This document shows, piece after piece, positions 37,089 through 50,679 of a DNA stretch of 64,000 nucleotides. This DNA comes from Xestospongia bergquistia (taxonomy: Eukaryota; Porifera; Demospongiae; Haplosclerida; Petrosiidae): positions 250,501 through 314,500 of the forward strand of contig OZ014411.1 in assembly GCA_963965975.1 (NCBI GenBank), in the 5' to 3' direction. Numbering within the stretch: the stretch's first letter is position 1; every line of letters begins with the position of its first letter. The notes under the pieces are model-generated. The model did not search any database. It saw only the letters and a list, made by a program, of their open reading frames with translations, and was not told the origin of the DNA. A program made the position numbers and the translations under genes.

Positions 37089-40000
37089 ATGGCTTCTAAA
37101 CAGGAGCTTGTGAGTTGTTGATCTTTCTAATTTAATTTAATTTGTCAGTTTATACTTTTGGTTGTTATACTCTGTGCTACCTTATCATGCAGAATTTAGT
37201 CAACACACCACTGACCAAGCTTCTTTTGAATGAAATTTAGACAGACAAATGGACAAATATACAGTACACACACACTCACACACACAAGCACACCATGTCT
37301 GCCTACTGCTGGAAGTATTGTCAAACTGCTTATGAACAAAATACTTCTCTTTTCTACACATTCATTATTTCTACAAACTAAGAATTTGCTGAAGTATACT
37401 ATTGTTATTAACAAATGTGTAGGTAAATAAAAAAAAACAATTTGAAACCATACATCCTTCTCTTTCTTGTTGATCTTTTATCTAATTTCAGAATACAGAC
37501 TGTTATTATTCAGTTGTTTGTAGGATTCTGTGATTTAGTGTTGTCTTTCATGATTTTGCATATTATATAAAATAAATCTGTATTGCAGAGCTGTGTTGTA
37601 GCAGTATTAAATGTCTCTGGGAGAATGTAACAGTCCATTTTTCTGATTTAGTTGCTTATAATAATAGACCTAGTATCAAGATAACTTTATTTCAGACAGA
37701 CTCCACTTATAATAAATATACAGAAAAATTAATTTTATAAATTTTTTTTCTATAAGAATGAAGCACTGCTCACTGCTGTTAAGAATGGAGATGTACATGG
37801 AGTGAAAGCTTCTCTAGACAAGGGAGCAGATGTAAAAATGCATGATAATGAGGTTAGTGCTCTAGATATGCTCTAAGAAATCAACATTTAATTAATGTTA
37901 TCATTACATTCAATTTACTTCCTTAGATCCAATTGACACCTTTGCATTGGGCTGCTGAAAAAGGTGCAACAGAAATTGGAAAATTGTTATTACAGAAAAG
38001 AGCTAATCCAAATGCTTCAGAAAATAAGGTAAGATTTTGAAAGTAGAAGATTCATATTTTATTAAGGCTACTAATGTGTGCATAATCATATTGCAAGCAA
38101 ATAGAAATTCAATAATATGTTTATAATAGACATTTATAGACATTTCACGTAACATGTATGCAACTTATAGCAACATATTAGAGGTAGAAAGGCTAGCTGC
38201 TATATCAGCAAGTGTATCATTGAGGAATATACTGTGACATAGACATAAGCATGATATTGTAATGATCCATGAAAACAGTATCATTATTTCTAATTGCATG
38301 ATAATTTCTTATTATATATATGTACTATGTATAATTATGAAAATAAAGTGAAGAAAATGATCACAGTAGCAATATATTCTGGTTTAGCAGCCATTTGATT
38401 TCAAGTACCAGAAAAAATGTTGACTTAGTTGTCAACAACTGTTTGTGTTACTGATAATTATGAGTAGTAGTGTTGGTATACTTAGGTCAGTATTAATAGC
38501 TATTTAGATCATGTACAAATGTAATTCATGAATTGAACCTCATTTTTTAAGATAGCAAATTCTTTACTATAAAGAAGTAAATTACCAAACTTTAATTATG
38601 ATTTGAACAATACTTTCAATTTTTTGCTCTTACATAATATTATATACAGGCTAGACATTTTTTTTCAATATTATTGATTGTAGTACAATGTTATTTCATA
38701 AAAATGTTTATTTAGTTCAAGGTATCTCCACTTCATTTGGCAGCTGCTAAGGGTGATTCAAAAATGGTAGAATTATTGCTTGAGTATATGGCAGATCCAA
38801 ATGCTACAGATGATAAAGTAAGTATATTGAAATTACAAGCAATATTTTGCTATTTAAATTACAACAAATGATAAGAGACAACATGCAGCACCTCTTCAAT
38901 ACTAGCAAATATATTGTATACAAAATAGAATCTTCAATAATACAGTTTATCCTTTTATAAATAGACTAAAACTGCAACATAAGTATGCTTTGAAATATTG
39001 TTAGGCTTCAAAAGACAAATAAATTATTGATAACTTCCAAGTTCACTACATTCAAGACAATGCTAAATAAAGAGATAGAGAGATTTACTTGCTTATGGGT
39101 TTGACTTGAACAATGAAAAGATTGATAATCAGACTGAGGCACCAAATGTGACTGAAATGAATGTGAACACCACAGACAGAATAACAATTGAGCCTATAGG
39201 AAAATAGATTGTAGATATAGATGACTATCATAGTCATCTTGTATTTTGATACTAGGCAGAGAAATATCTGGAAAAGCTGAAGATGATCCATTATTTCCTT
39301 TGCTATAGTGACGTCATGATCCCGTATACATAAACATTAGTTTCTGATTTGAATCAAGCTGCCAACATACAGCATTATGACAGTTACATTGACAGTCTAA
39401 TAAGAAATTTAGTAAAAAGTGAACATTGCCTACTATTTTTAGTAATAGCTCATCTCCATATGCAATGTTATGTGTTCGTCAACTTAATAATTAAACAAAT
39501 ATTAAATAAATTATAAATTATTAAAGAATAAAGTCAAACTTTGTTATCTATGTGGATGCATTGAATAAAATTGCTAGATCTTTATTATGATTAAAATCAA
39601 CACCATTTCATGACTATGTTTTTACTCTCACTTTTAAAATTACTTAGGGAAGAAATTCCTTACATTTTGCCACATCCAAAGGTAATGCTATACTTTTTCT
39701 ACCTGCTGAAAGAGAAAGAATTGACTATGTAAGTTACCTAATTCACAAATAGAACATGTTATATTACATTTAATTATGTCTTCAATTTTTTTATAGTTTG
39801 AGAAAATTAAAGTATTTTTTCGGCGGGCATATCAACGAGTGGCTGGAGTACGTCAAATCTATTCAGATAATACTATTTCATATTTAATGTTTTGGTCTCA
39901 TTACACTACTATTGTTTAATGTACTTGTATATCAGAGAAGTAGTAGGATAATATAAACTACTAACTAGTATTAAATTTATATCAACAATCAGATCAAATA

Positions 40001-43000
40001 TATATCTTTGAAATATTATATGTAACTATACAATAAAGTTAAAGTAGATTTTGTTTTTAAAATAATCTTTTCAGCTTCTGCTTAATGTCAATACCTCATC
40101 AGTCATCAAAGCTTTTACTACAAAATATTCTGTATTTAGTTCATTGTGGCAATGTCCTACTGTATTTGAGTTTATTATTGCAATGTTCAGCACATAAGAC
40201 AATATGCTAATCGCTGCTTGTATAGCATACACTGTAAAAATTAATATGTCATTTTAACAACTAATTTGTAGTTTACATAGATGGATTACTATGGAATATA
40301 GAATTTATGTGAATTACTCATTGTATACTTTTTTGGTATGTAAACATACAACATACCAACAAATTACATAGTGAGCAATTCTCAAGAATTCTAAATTCCA
40401 TAGTAATCCATCCATGTAAACTACAAATTAGTTGTTAAAATGACATATTAATTTTACAGTGTACTCATATGTGAATGTTTAAAAATGAGTTCTGTTTTTT
40501 ATAGCTCCAGGAACCACCATTACAGACTGAAGAATCAAATGAAAGCACTCCAACAGTGAAATTGTTACTTCAGTATGGAGCTAATCCAAATGAAGTGGAC
40601 CATGTTAGTGCAAATTTACTATTTGCATGAAAGTACTTATTTTTACTCAGGTGGGTAATACAGCTTTGCATTATGCTTGTATAGAAGGAAATGTTGACAT
40701 CATCCAATACCTTCTTGCTCAAGGAGCAGATGCTTCAATTGTAAATGCTGATGGTAAAAGTCCCTTGGATTCATGCCAAGATGCAAACAGAGATGTCATT
40801 ATTAATCTCTTTGTTGAGTACAATCCAAGGAAAGGTACTTAATTTAAAGTAACATCTCACTCTAGCTTGAATAAACAATTTAAATTATGCAAATTTTCTT
40901 GTGTTTGTATAATTAGTTCTTGAAAAAGTTTTTGGTTGGGCTGTTGAAAATTTTGATGATGAACAAGTCTTCGAGAAAACTGATTATGGTTTCCAGGTAA
41001 TGATTCCATCATCATCAGTCAAAGAGGGAAAGGAAGTCGATATGAAAGTACGGGTTGCTTTACCAGAGAAGTCTGATATCACAATTCCGGAAAATATTAA
41101 TCTTGTCAGTTGTTTCTATAATGTCGAAACTAGTGAAACATTTACCAATCCTATTAATTTTTGTCTCCAACATAATGTTGAGATCAAGTCACAAAAAGAT
41201 TCTGAACAATTGGTCTTTCTAAGAGCTGTTGGTCCTCCTCCATACAATTTTGAGGAGGTGGGAGATCAAGTATTTAAACCAAATGACAACTCTGGTGTAG
41301 TACCAATCACTGATTCTTCTGTTTTGGTGGCCATAGGATCTCGTTCACCTGAACTAGTTTGCAGTTTTCGGTATACAATGACACTGTTTTTCAAAGTAAT
41401 GAAGGAGTCATTATGGCAAGTTAAGGCAGTCATAACAAAAGATCTTGGACCTTTTAATGAGGTATGTAACAAAATTATTTAAATAGTAATAATTTTAACA
41501 ATTCCAATTACTTATATTGCAAAGGTGATATGTATAAAAAAGTATGATTATGGAGAAAGCATAATTTGACTGAAATTTCATCATCATTTTATTAGAGAGT
41601 GAAAATGGAAAAATGCTTCAATGATTGGAATAAGAGGGAGCCAGTCTCTTTCTACTTCAACCCAGATGTCAAAGAAATAACAATGTTAATTGCTAATGAA
41701 TTTTATATTATTAAACCACTGGGACGACTTCGGGTACAATCAATTTTTTTTTAAAAAAGGTTCATTTTTATTCATAGGTTACTAAAGAAGACATTGATGA
41801 TAGTGTTCCAGATTCTGCACTACTTTATTTACATTTTAACATCAAACTCAATGTCACTACTCAAGAACTTCCTGACTTAGAGCTCACGTTTAATGGCATG
41901 AGAGATGAGAAGACTATAGTAATTGCCAGCTATGAATTAGAAAACAAAAGAGGTATGGTTGGGGATTGTTGCTAGAATCTGACTTTTTATTTTATTGTAG
42001 GTCAAAGTTTTAAGCCTCCTGGTATGGAATCCACTTCACCTGAAATTTCCAGTGAATTATTATGTGAGTAAAAAAGATGTTAAGTTGAACAGTAAAATGT
42101 GTAAGGAAAAGAGAAATCTTTCATAGTTTGTCCTTGTATATAACAATTGTTTACAGTAGTTTATATCACCATAAATGACCAAAACACTACTTTTATAGGT
42201 AGCTCATATGATTGGTTTTGTAGTTGCTTTAACTGTTGATTAAGATGCCATTTGTTTTCTATTTGCTTAATTTATCTATGTTGAATTAAAAGTAATATAT
42301 ATGTGAAACACTTCATTTGTTATTAGGTAAAGCACCTAAGATGAATCATCTTATGACTTTACTGAGCAAAATTAGATTCAAATGGGAAGAGATTGGTGGA
42401 CAACTTGAAATTAGTGAACACGAGTTAGAAAATGCAAAAATGGAGAATGGGCTACAAAACAACACTCAAAAGCTTGCATATATGTTACGAAAGTGGAATG
42501 ATACTAAGTCTTGTGAATATTCTTGGAGAAAGATTATCTCTGTTGTAGAGGAGCCACCAGTTGAAAACAAAAATATAGCAGATGAGATACGTCAGTTTTT
42601 AGCAAGGCCTATTACTCAGCACGAGTACATTCCACAAGACACAAGTGGTAAATAAATACTGCATTTATAATTAACTTTCTTGTTGGAATCCCCAGGTACT
42701 TCTCCAACAACATTTATTATTCCACAGCCAGTTCCACCAAAACAAGCTACAGAAAAACAGTAAGTACAACACTTTTATGCTGAATAATAATTATTTGCAT
42801 GTATTTGTGAAACAGTTAATAAAATATATGAACAATGTGAAATCAGTGTGTGTGCTTACATTAACCTGTTCTAATACATTATACTAATTTAGAATTACAT
42901 GTTATTTTTTGACAAGACTACCAACAATAAAATTATTGATAAATGTCAAATACCAGTAATCAACAAACATCTGTTCATTATGTATGTGCAATATTAATTT

Positions 43001-46000
43001 CTATAGAAAAGAAGAGTTTGAGTCTGTTTATTCCTCTTTCTTTAGTTGTCAAGAAGAAAGAATCCAATGTCAGGACAAACTCAAGTTAGAAGTCAATGAT
43101 CACACGAATGGACATCAACACCTCAAAGTAAGCTTCAGAAACTAATGAATGAATTAATAATAATATTTAGTAATATTTAAAGTATTGTATAGTCGAGTCT
43201 TAATTTCTGACACAACATTAATGACACAAATCAACTAAATAATATTATAGTATTGTATTTTAACAATTACATTGACATTTAGAAAATTTTACCTATCAAA
43301 TTCATCTAAATTTGATTGGAAGTAATAGTGCTCATTATTAATATGAACGTTTTCTACTTCATATATCAGAGTTGCCATTGAAGTGTATGTACACCTATTC
43401 ATCTAAGTTAAAGTAAAATATCCTTGTCAAAGAGATGTTAATCATCCCGTGGATAAATATTTCTGTTTCATCACTACAGTCTATATCCTCTGAGATACCA
43501 GCTCATGTGGAACATTGTCAAAATGAACAGTCTAATACCATAAAGAAAACAGAGGAGAAGGAAGAAATGAAGGAGAAATTTGAGAAATTAAAAAAACACT
43601 GGGAGGACTTACAGGTTTACAATATATTTAAAATTTGTGTATTTAGAATTTTGCTTATTTTCAGAATGCTCCAATGAATGTAGAGGTCATTACTGATATT
43701 GTTGATAACTTAAAGTTGTTCTATATATCCTATGATCAGCTGGTAACAAAAACAAACACATTGCTGAAAAAACTTCAAGAGTATTCTTCATCAACTACCA
43801 CCATAGAAGGGTCAAAGGAAAAAAGGGTGGAGCTTGAGGTTGGTGTAATCCTATCTAACTAGATAGGTATAATAAAATTATTAAACATTTGTGACACATT
43901 TTTAAAATATTGTTATTGATTGTGTATTATTGATACATTTTTTAATTAGAGTCTAGTTCAAGAGCAAAGATCCCTACAATCTCAGTCTGATGCTTTAATA
44001 TCAGATTATGATCATTTATTGGAATATGATTTACTCTCTGACAAGACTCATTTTCAAAGTGATATTGACTTTTTGAGAGATCAGTTAAAGAATTGTAAGC
44101 TTCTAAAGGACAAGAAAAGCAAGGATTTGATGGTGAGTGTCCCTTTGCTATAATATGTGGTTGCTACATTAACATTTTGCCTCTTTTTGTGTGATTTGTA
44201 ATCTCAATACCTGTATTGTCATATCTCTAAATGTAACAGAAGTGAAAACTACTAGGAAAGTTTATCTAATATTTAATTCTTCCTGTGTTAGTAAATTTCT
44301 AATCCTTAATCTCTATAATTATGGTATATGCAGTACTCTATTAGCATAATTAAAATTTTTGTAGCTTATAATGAGAAACAGATAGAGCTGATCTGTGATA
44401 ACAACTTCAATTTTCTCTTTATAGCATATCACTAACCGACTTCAGACACTAGAACTGAGCAAGAGTGACTTTGAGATTTGGTTAACTTCCACAGAAAATA
44501 AAGAAAAAAATTTAAGTAGTTCTCTTGTGAAAAATGGAATCAAAATGACTGAAATGTTGAAGGTGCAGGCTCTGGTAAGAATTTGTTGATGCATGATTTA
44601 ATGTGTAAAAATAAGATTGATGTATGGCAAAATAAAACACAAGACAGATGAAGAAAAGTTTGATAGATAAATGTACTGGACTAATCACTAAATAAAATTT
44701 TGCAATATTATAACTGAGATGTACAAAACTATCATTTTACATTTGTATAGAAAGTGAAGGAAGATATCACAGAACACAAGACTTCTCTCGACTTAATTGG
44801 AAACTTTGTCGTTTCTCTTTCAATTTACATCAATGAATCTCACTCACAAGAACTAGAAGCACATTTTGCTATCATGAAGTTTCGTTATCACGTTGTAGAT
44901 TTCACTGTTCAAGCATACGTTATGGAGGTTCAACTTAAAAGTAGAGCTGGAGATTTACATTCATTGCAAGGGGCAGCTGTCCAAAAATTACCATTAGTTA
45001 ATCAAATTAATAGCACTAATAAGATTCATGACCAGTTAGATTGTTATCAGAGTTTCATAGAAGAACTAAAGTCTCATTTTGTTTTCAGACAACATGCTGG
45101 TCGATCAGATGCTAATTTTTCAAGAGCTAAAATGAGCATGATTTCACAGGACTACTCTAAGTTAAAATCTCTCACAAAGATGCGGTTGGTAAAGTTGAAG
45201 CTATTTCTACAGAGAGTTGAATCATTTGAATGTTCTCTTGAAAAATTAGAAGAGAATATTTCTAAATGGGAGGTATTACAACATTCATTAGATCCTCCTA
45301 CACCTTCACCTTCACTTCTTCAATCTCAAATTGTTAACATTGAGGTAATGTATTCAATTTGACTTTAATAATGTTACTATAGAAGTCACTTCACTTTATT
45401 GCTTGACATTTTATGTGTGAAAAAAGAATAACATTATTAGACTCTTAACTTAGTTTTATAACAATCTTAATATTACCTTAAATACTGAAGTGTTTATTTG
45501 TGTAGACCATTCAGTCTATGATTTCCAATCACAAACCAGACTTTCAGACACTTGTTGTAGAGTGTCAGGATATCTGCTCAGGACCAGAAGATGAAGAGAC
45601 ATACTTAGATGAATTGAAAAAACTGGTTATAACATCTAGTTGTTTAATAGAGGAGGAAACAAGACAAGGTATTAATTTTATACTTGGTAGTAGACTTAGG
45701 ACATTGCAGAAATGTGTGCAAATAATAGTATCAGCTATTTTATTTAATACATTCATCAACCTAGTAAATAATACTACAAACTGCAACCAATGAATTGTTA
45801 TTGTAAGTCCTTTCTTTTGATTGCTCATGCAATACATTGATGTAGATTTAAAGTTTAAATTCTAGTAAATAGTAGTTTTATCTTGAGCATTTATTTTAAA
45901 AATTAATAGCACAGGAATACTTTTATTAACCTTTTGATAACATTAATTATTATCAAAGAAAAGAAGGACTCTAGTGCTTGTTTCCTTTTCATATCTTGTT

Positions 46001-49000
46001 TCAACAAATGAAATGATGTTTTCATTCTAATTCATTGATAAGTCTATTGCTTAAATATAAAAATATTGATTAATTTATTTTATGAATTTTACTAGGTCAA
46101 CCTGAACTACAATGTAGACTAGATAAAAATAAAAAACGTCTACAGAAATTGAGTCAATTCTTTTCTGAGAGATTGTTAAAAGTTACAGCTCTTTGTGATA
46201 ATTTGAAGAAGTTTGTTGGTCTCACTGATGAGTTGGAGACATGGTTACATGAACAAAGATGTGCAGTAGCTGACTTGTCAATTAAAGACCCTACTTGCAA
46301 AGTTTTACAGGAAAAATTAGCGACTTTTCAAGTAATTTATTTATTTGTTCTTGATAAAAGTACAATGCACTAGGCTTTAAAAGTATCTGTCTATGCTTGG
46401 CTAGTACATTATTTTATTTTCATTCAATTTAGTCATTACAAAATGATGTCAAGCAGAATACTTTCAAGACAAATCTACTTGCAAAATTGTATCAAACTAT
46501 TGCTTCTGATATCTCATCTGATGATACAGAGTTATCAGTTTTGAAAATAAAATTGGAAGAGGTACAGAGAAAGTGGTCTGACCTGTCTGCCCAAATAGCA
46601 TCTGCTCCAGCAACTTTAAAACCTTCTATAAAGTTTGCAATGTCATATGAAAATGGAAAAAAAGAACTGACATCATGGATGGAAGAGGCTCTTGATGATC
46701 TTACCAGTCTTGAATCCATTCCATGTCAGCCTGAGGCTATACTGGAACAGAAGATGAAACTTGAGGTATGATATGTTATTAGATAGAAAGGATGTATTGC
46801 ACAAAGGAAAGATGGGTGGTGGATGTGTACTAACCATCTAACACATATATCTTTTACTTTAAACAGAATACAAAGACAAAATATAATGATTTAGCAGCTG
46901 TTTTAGCTCAATGTAACAAAGACGGATTCCAGTTAGCCAAATTTATACAAGACTGCACTTATAGAGATCATTTGACTGCTGATATTGTTGACCTTCATAA
47001 GAAATGGGATGATATTGGTAAGGTTTTCTGTTTTTCCATTGCTATATTAATTGTATAATCAGTTCCTAATTGCTAAATTATTTTAGCATACCTATAATAA
47101 AGCAGTAAAATACAATTTATAAACTTATGTGATGTTCCTTATCCATTTCAGGTAACAAGCTAAGTGAAAACTTTGAAAAAATAAACTCTAGTCTAATGCA
47201 AACACAAGAATTTCAACAAGTGGCTACCAGTATTGAAGGATGGGTTAATACCACACAGAATACTTTAAAGCATTTACAACCCATAGCTGCCCGTGTAGGA
47301 CTGATAGAATCACAACTTGAAGGACTTAAGGTCAGGACACATCCAAGTAGTCTTAGTCAGATTACTAGATTACTAAATTATAATGTACATGTTCAAATTT
47401 GACTAATTTAACAAACCAGCAATTAATTCAAAGGAAACACCAAAACGTTTTTTGTTTAGAAAATGAATTACTATTAATAAAGCTAAGCATAATTACAAAT
47501 TTTAATTTTTTAAAAATTACTATTGTCTAGCCAATACAAGAGGACATTAAACTGAACTATACTTCATTTGAACAAGCTAAAGAATTGGGAAAGAAAGTAG
47601 CATTTAAGGCTACTACTGAAGAGAAATCTAAAATTGAAGCAAGACTGCATGCCTTGGAGTTAAATTTTATAGAAGTCAACAAATCCTGTGAAAACAGAAT
47701 GAAGAATTTACAGGTTAATAAATGAATTGTTTGATAGATGAAACAACAGATGCATGTATAATATTGACTTGCATTAAAATTTTAAATCAAAATATTCATG
47801 TTTACAAAATTCTTAGAGTACACTTAGATCAGCTACAGACTATGAGGATAAGTCTTCACATCTTTTTGAGTGGTTAAAGAAAATGGATGAAAATCTTTTA
47901 TCTTGGCCAGCCAAACAAATTTCATCAAAAGAATTGAAGGATTTAGAAAAAAGGGCTGAGGTAAAATGACATTGATGAATTGATTTATCATGAATGATAA
48001 TCTACATGTACATAAATAAGATATCTGATGTGATTACTTATCTTAATATAATATTAACACACAGGATTTCAATCAGTTGGTTCTGTCTTATCAACACAAA
48101 ATTGAAGAAATGTCAACAAGTGAATCAACTCTCTTCAGTGTTGACATTTCTGTACTACTTGATTACAAGATTTCTTCACCTAAACCACAACGGAAGGGAT
48201 CTCAACGATATAAAGAAAATGTTTTACAAGGATCTTCATCTTCTCAGCACTCACATTTAGATCCTACAATGAGTTCTGTGATTCATGGGCAGGTTTTAAT
48301 TAGGCCTGGATCAGAAGAAGCTATCAAAATTGGTACAAAGATACGGCAACGTTATGAGAAGTTGAAAACTGATGCTAAGTGCATGCAAGATGATGTAGTG
48401 GTACAGTTAGAGACAGTTTTGACTTATGAATCTAGTTATTATGACTGTTTTGAATGGCTGGAAGAAACATTGTCTAAATTTAAAGAAATTGGTCCACTTC
48501 AACCATCTTATATTGTACTAAAAACTCAACAAGATGTGGTGGAGGTGAGTTATTAACAAATGTATGGTCTCAAGGTTATATAATGTTACCAAAGTCAAAC
48601 TTATGCAGCTATTATAATAAAGGTTTTCCTTATATAAACAACATATAATAACAGTTTTCATACAAAATCACTAACAATGTGTATTTCTAAAATTCCTTAT
48701 TTATTACAGAGACTTCAAGTTGAATTGCAGAACAAGCAGTCTACTTTAGATTCAATTACTGTAAAAGGAAAATCCCTCATGGATAGTTGCTGTCACAATG
48801 AATCACATGATGAAGTGAAGAAAGCTCTAGAACAATTAAATTACAAGTGGAAAGATCTGTTAAGAAAGCTTAGTGAAAAGTCAGATCAATTAGCACAAGG
48901 AGTGAAACTCTCAATGAAGTATGAAGCTCAGGAAAGTGACTTCAATTCATGGTTAATGAGCTGTAAAGAGAATCATGTTTTAAAATGTGATTTGACTAGT

Positions 49001-50647
49001 GATTTTGAGCAAATCCTTCAAGATCTCACTGTATGTTATACTTTATTACAATCGTACATATTATCTATGAATAATATAGAACTTTGAGGCTGAGGTTTCT
49101 TCTAAGAAACAGCATTTAGATACCACAATCAAGTATGGACAGGATTTGGAATCATTTGTGTCCTGTAATAATCTGGAGACTATAGCATCTGCCACGGTAG
49201 GCTATGCTAAATTACAGGACTGCTACGATGACTTAGTTAAACAACTTGACAACAAGAAAAGTGAACTTGAACAGAACATATCTAAAGTTAAAGATTTGCG
49301 GTTAGTGAAATTGCTCTAAATTCTCAAATATGCAATATCAGATATTTTATGATGTACTGTTTTATATATCAGCATACTACTGTAAGTCTATTATTCCATT
49401 TAGAAAGCAGATAAAAAGTCAAGTAGATAAACTAGAGCATTTAAAGTGTCTTCTTGATAACCATGAACCTCCACATCTTTCACCTGAACAAGTAAAATGG
49501 CAGTTGCAGCATCTTGAGGTTAACTTATCATTTAACAAAATGATATACTTACTTATACTGTAACAATAGATTCACTTAATCTTTTTATGTAGAAAACCTC
49601 ATCTGAGTGGGTTGAGTTGCAGTCTCCTCTAGAAAAGCTTTTAAAATCTGTTGAAGACTTTGCAAACCATGGTACCCACAAAAATATTTATTATAATAAA
49701 ATATAGTAATAATGTCTTTTAAATTCACTATGTTCATTTCTCCAATCCTCTTCCTATTTTTAGGTAATGACATTGAAATAAAAGCATGTGAACTTTCTAG
49801 CTGCAATAAAACTGTCAAGACTCTCCTAGATCTTTGGATGGATAAGTTACAAGCTGTACTGAAAGCAGCTACTCAGTTTAATGAAGACTATGAAAAATTT
49901 AGTCAATGGATAACGGGGACGCAGCTAAAGTTAAATGCATTAGAAGATGTAGTAGCTTCAGTAGATGGAGTGAAGAAACAGATAATGGAAACTGAGGTAT
50001 GTACGTGTCTGCATTGTTATATATATTTGTGTGTGTGGTATTTGATTACTGCAATTTGCTGATTAAGTTATTAACAGAGATTGTTCTATGCTTTGTTACT
50101 TAAATATCTCTGCTTCTTTTTCTTTTGTCAGGCTTTGAAAAGTGAAATAATTCAACATCACCAATCACTTCAACAGTTACTGAAGCATGGACGAGAGATG
50201 ATGAGTGAAGCTTCACCAGAGGATCATGCCAAAACAAGTGATTGTTTAGCAAATGCGCAAATAAATTATGATATTATGAAGAAACAAGTCTCTAGTCACA
50301 TGAAGACACTAAATAATGGGCTAAAAAGTGTAAGTGTAATATTACTTACATTGATATTATTTCAAGTCATTAAAAGTAGTGCTTACTGTTATGCTACTTT
50401 TGGTAGTGATAATTTCTTTGCCTTAAATTTAAGGCTCAACCAATCTATGGCAATATACATTTAAGTAAAACCTCTGCAACATGGTCAAATCACAGTTATT
50501 GTACATTAATCAGGTGTATTAAGATTTACAATGTCTGAAGAAAGCTTTGAAATAACTCCCACTTCCTTCTCTTTCTGTCATTTATTCCAATATTATGTCC
50601 TACTTCCCTATACCTGTCTTTCCATATATTATATGTGTATGTTTATA

Positions 50648-50679
<32 letters not shown>

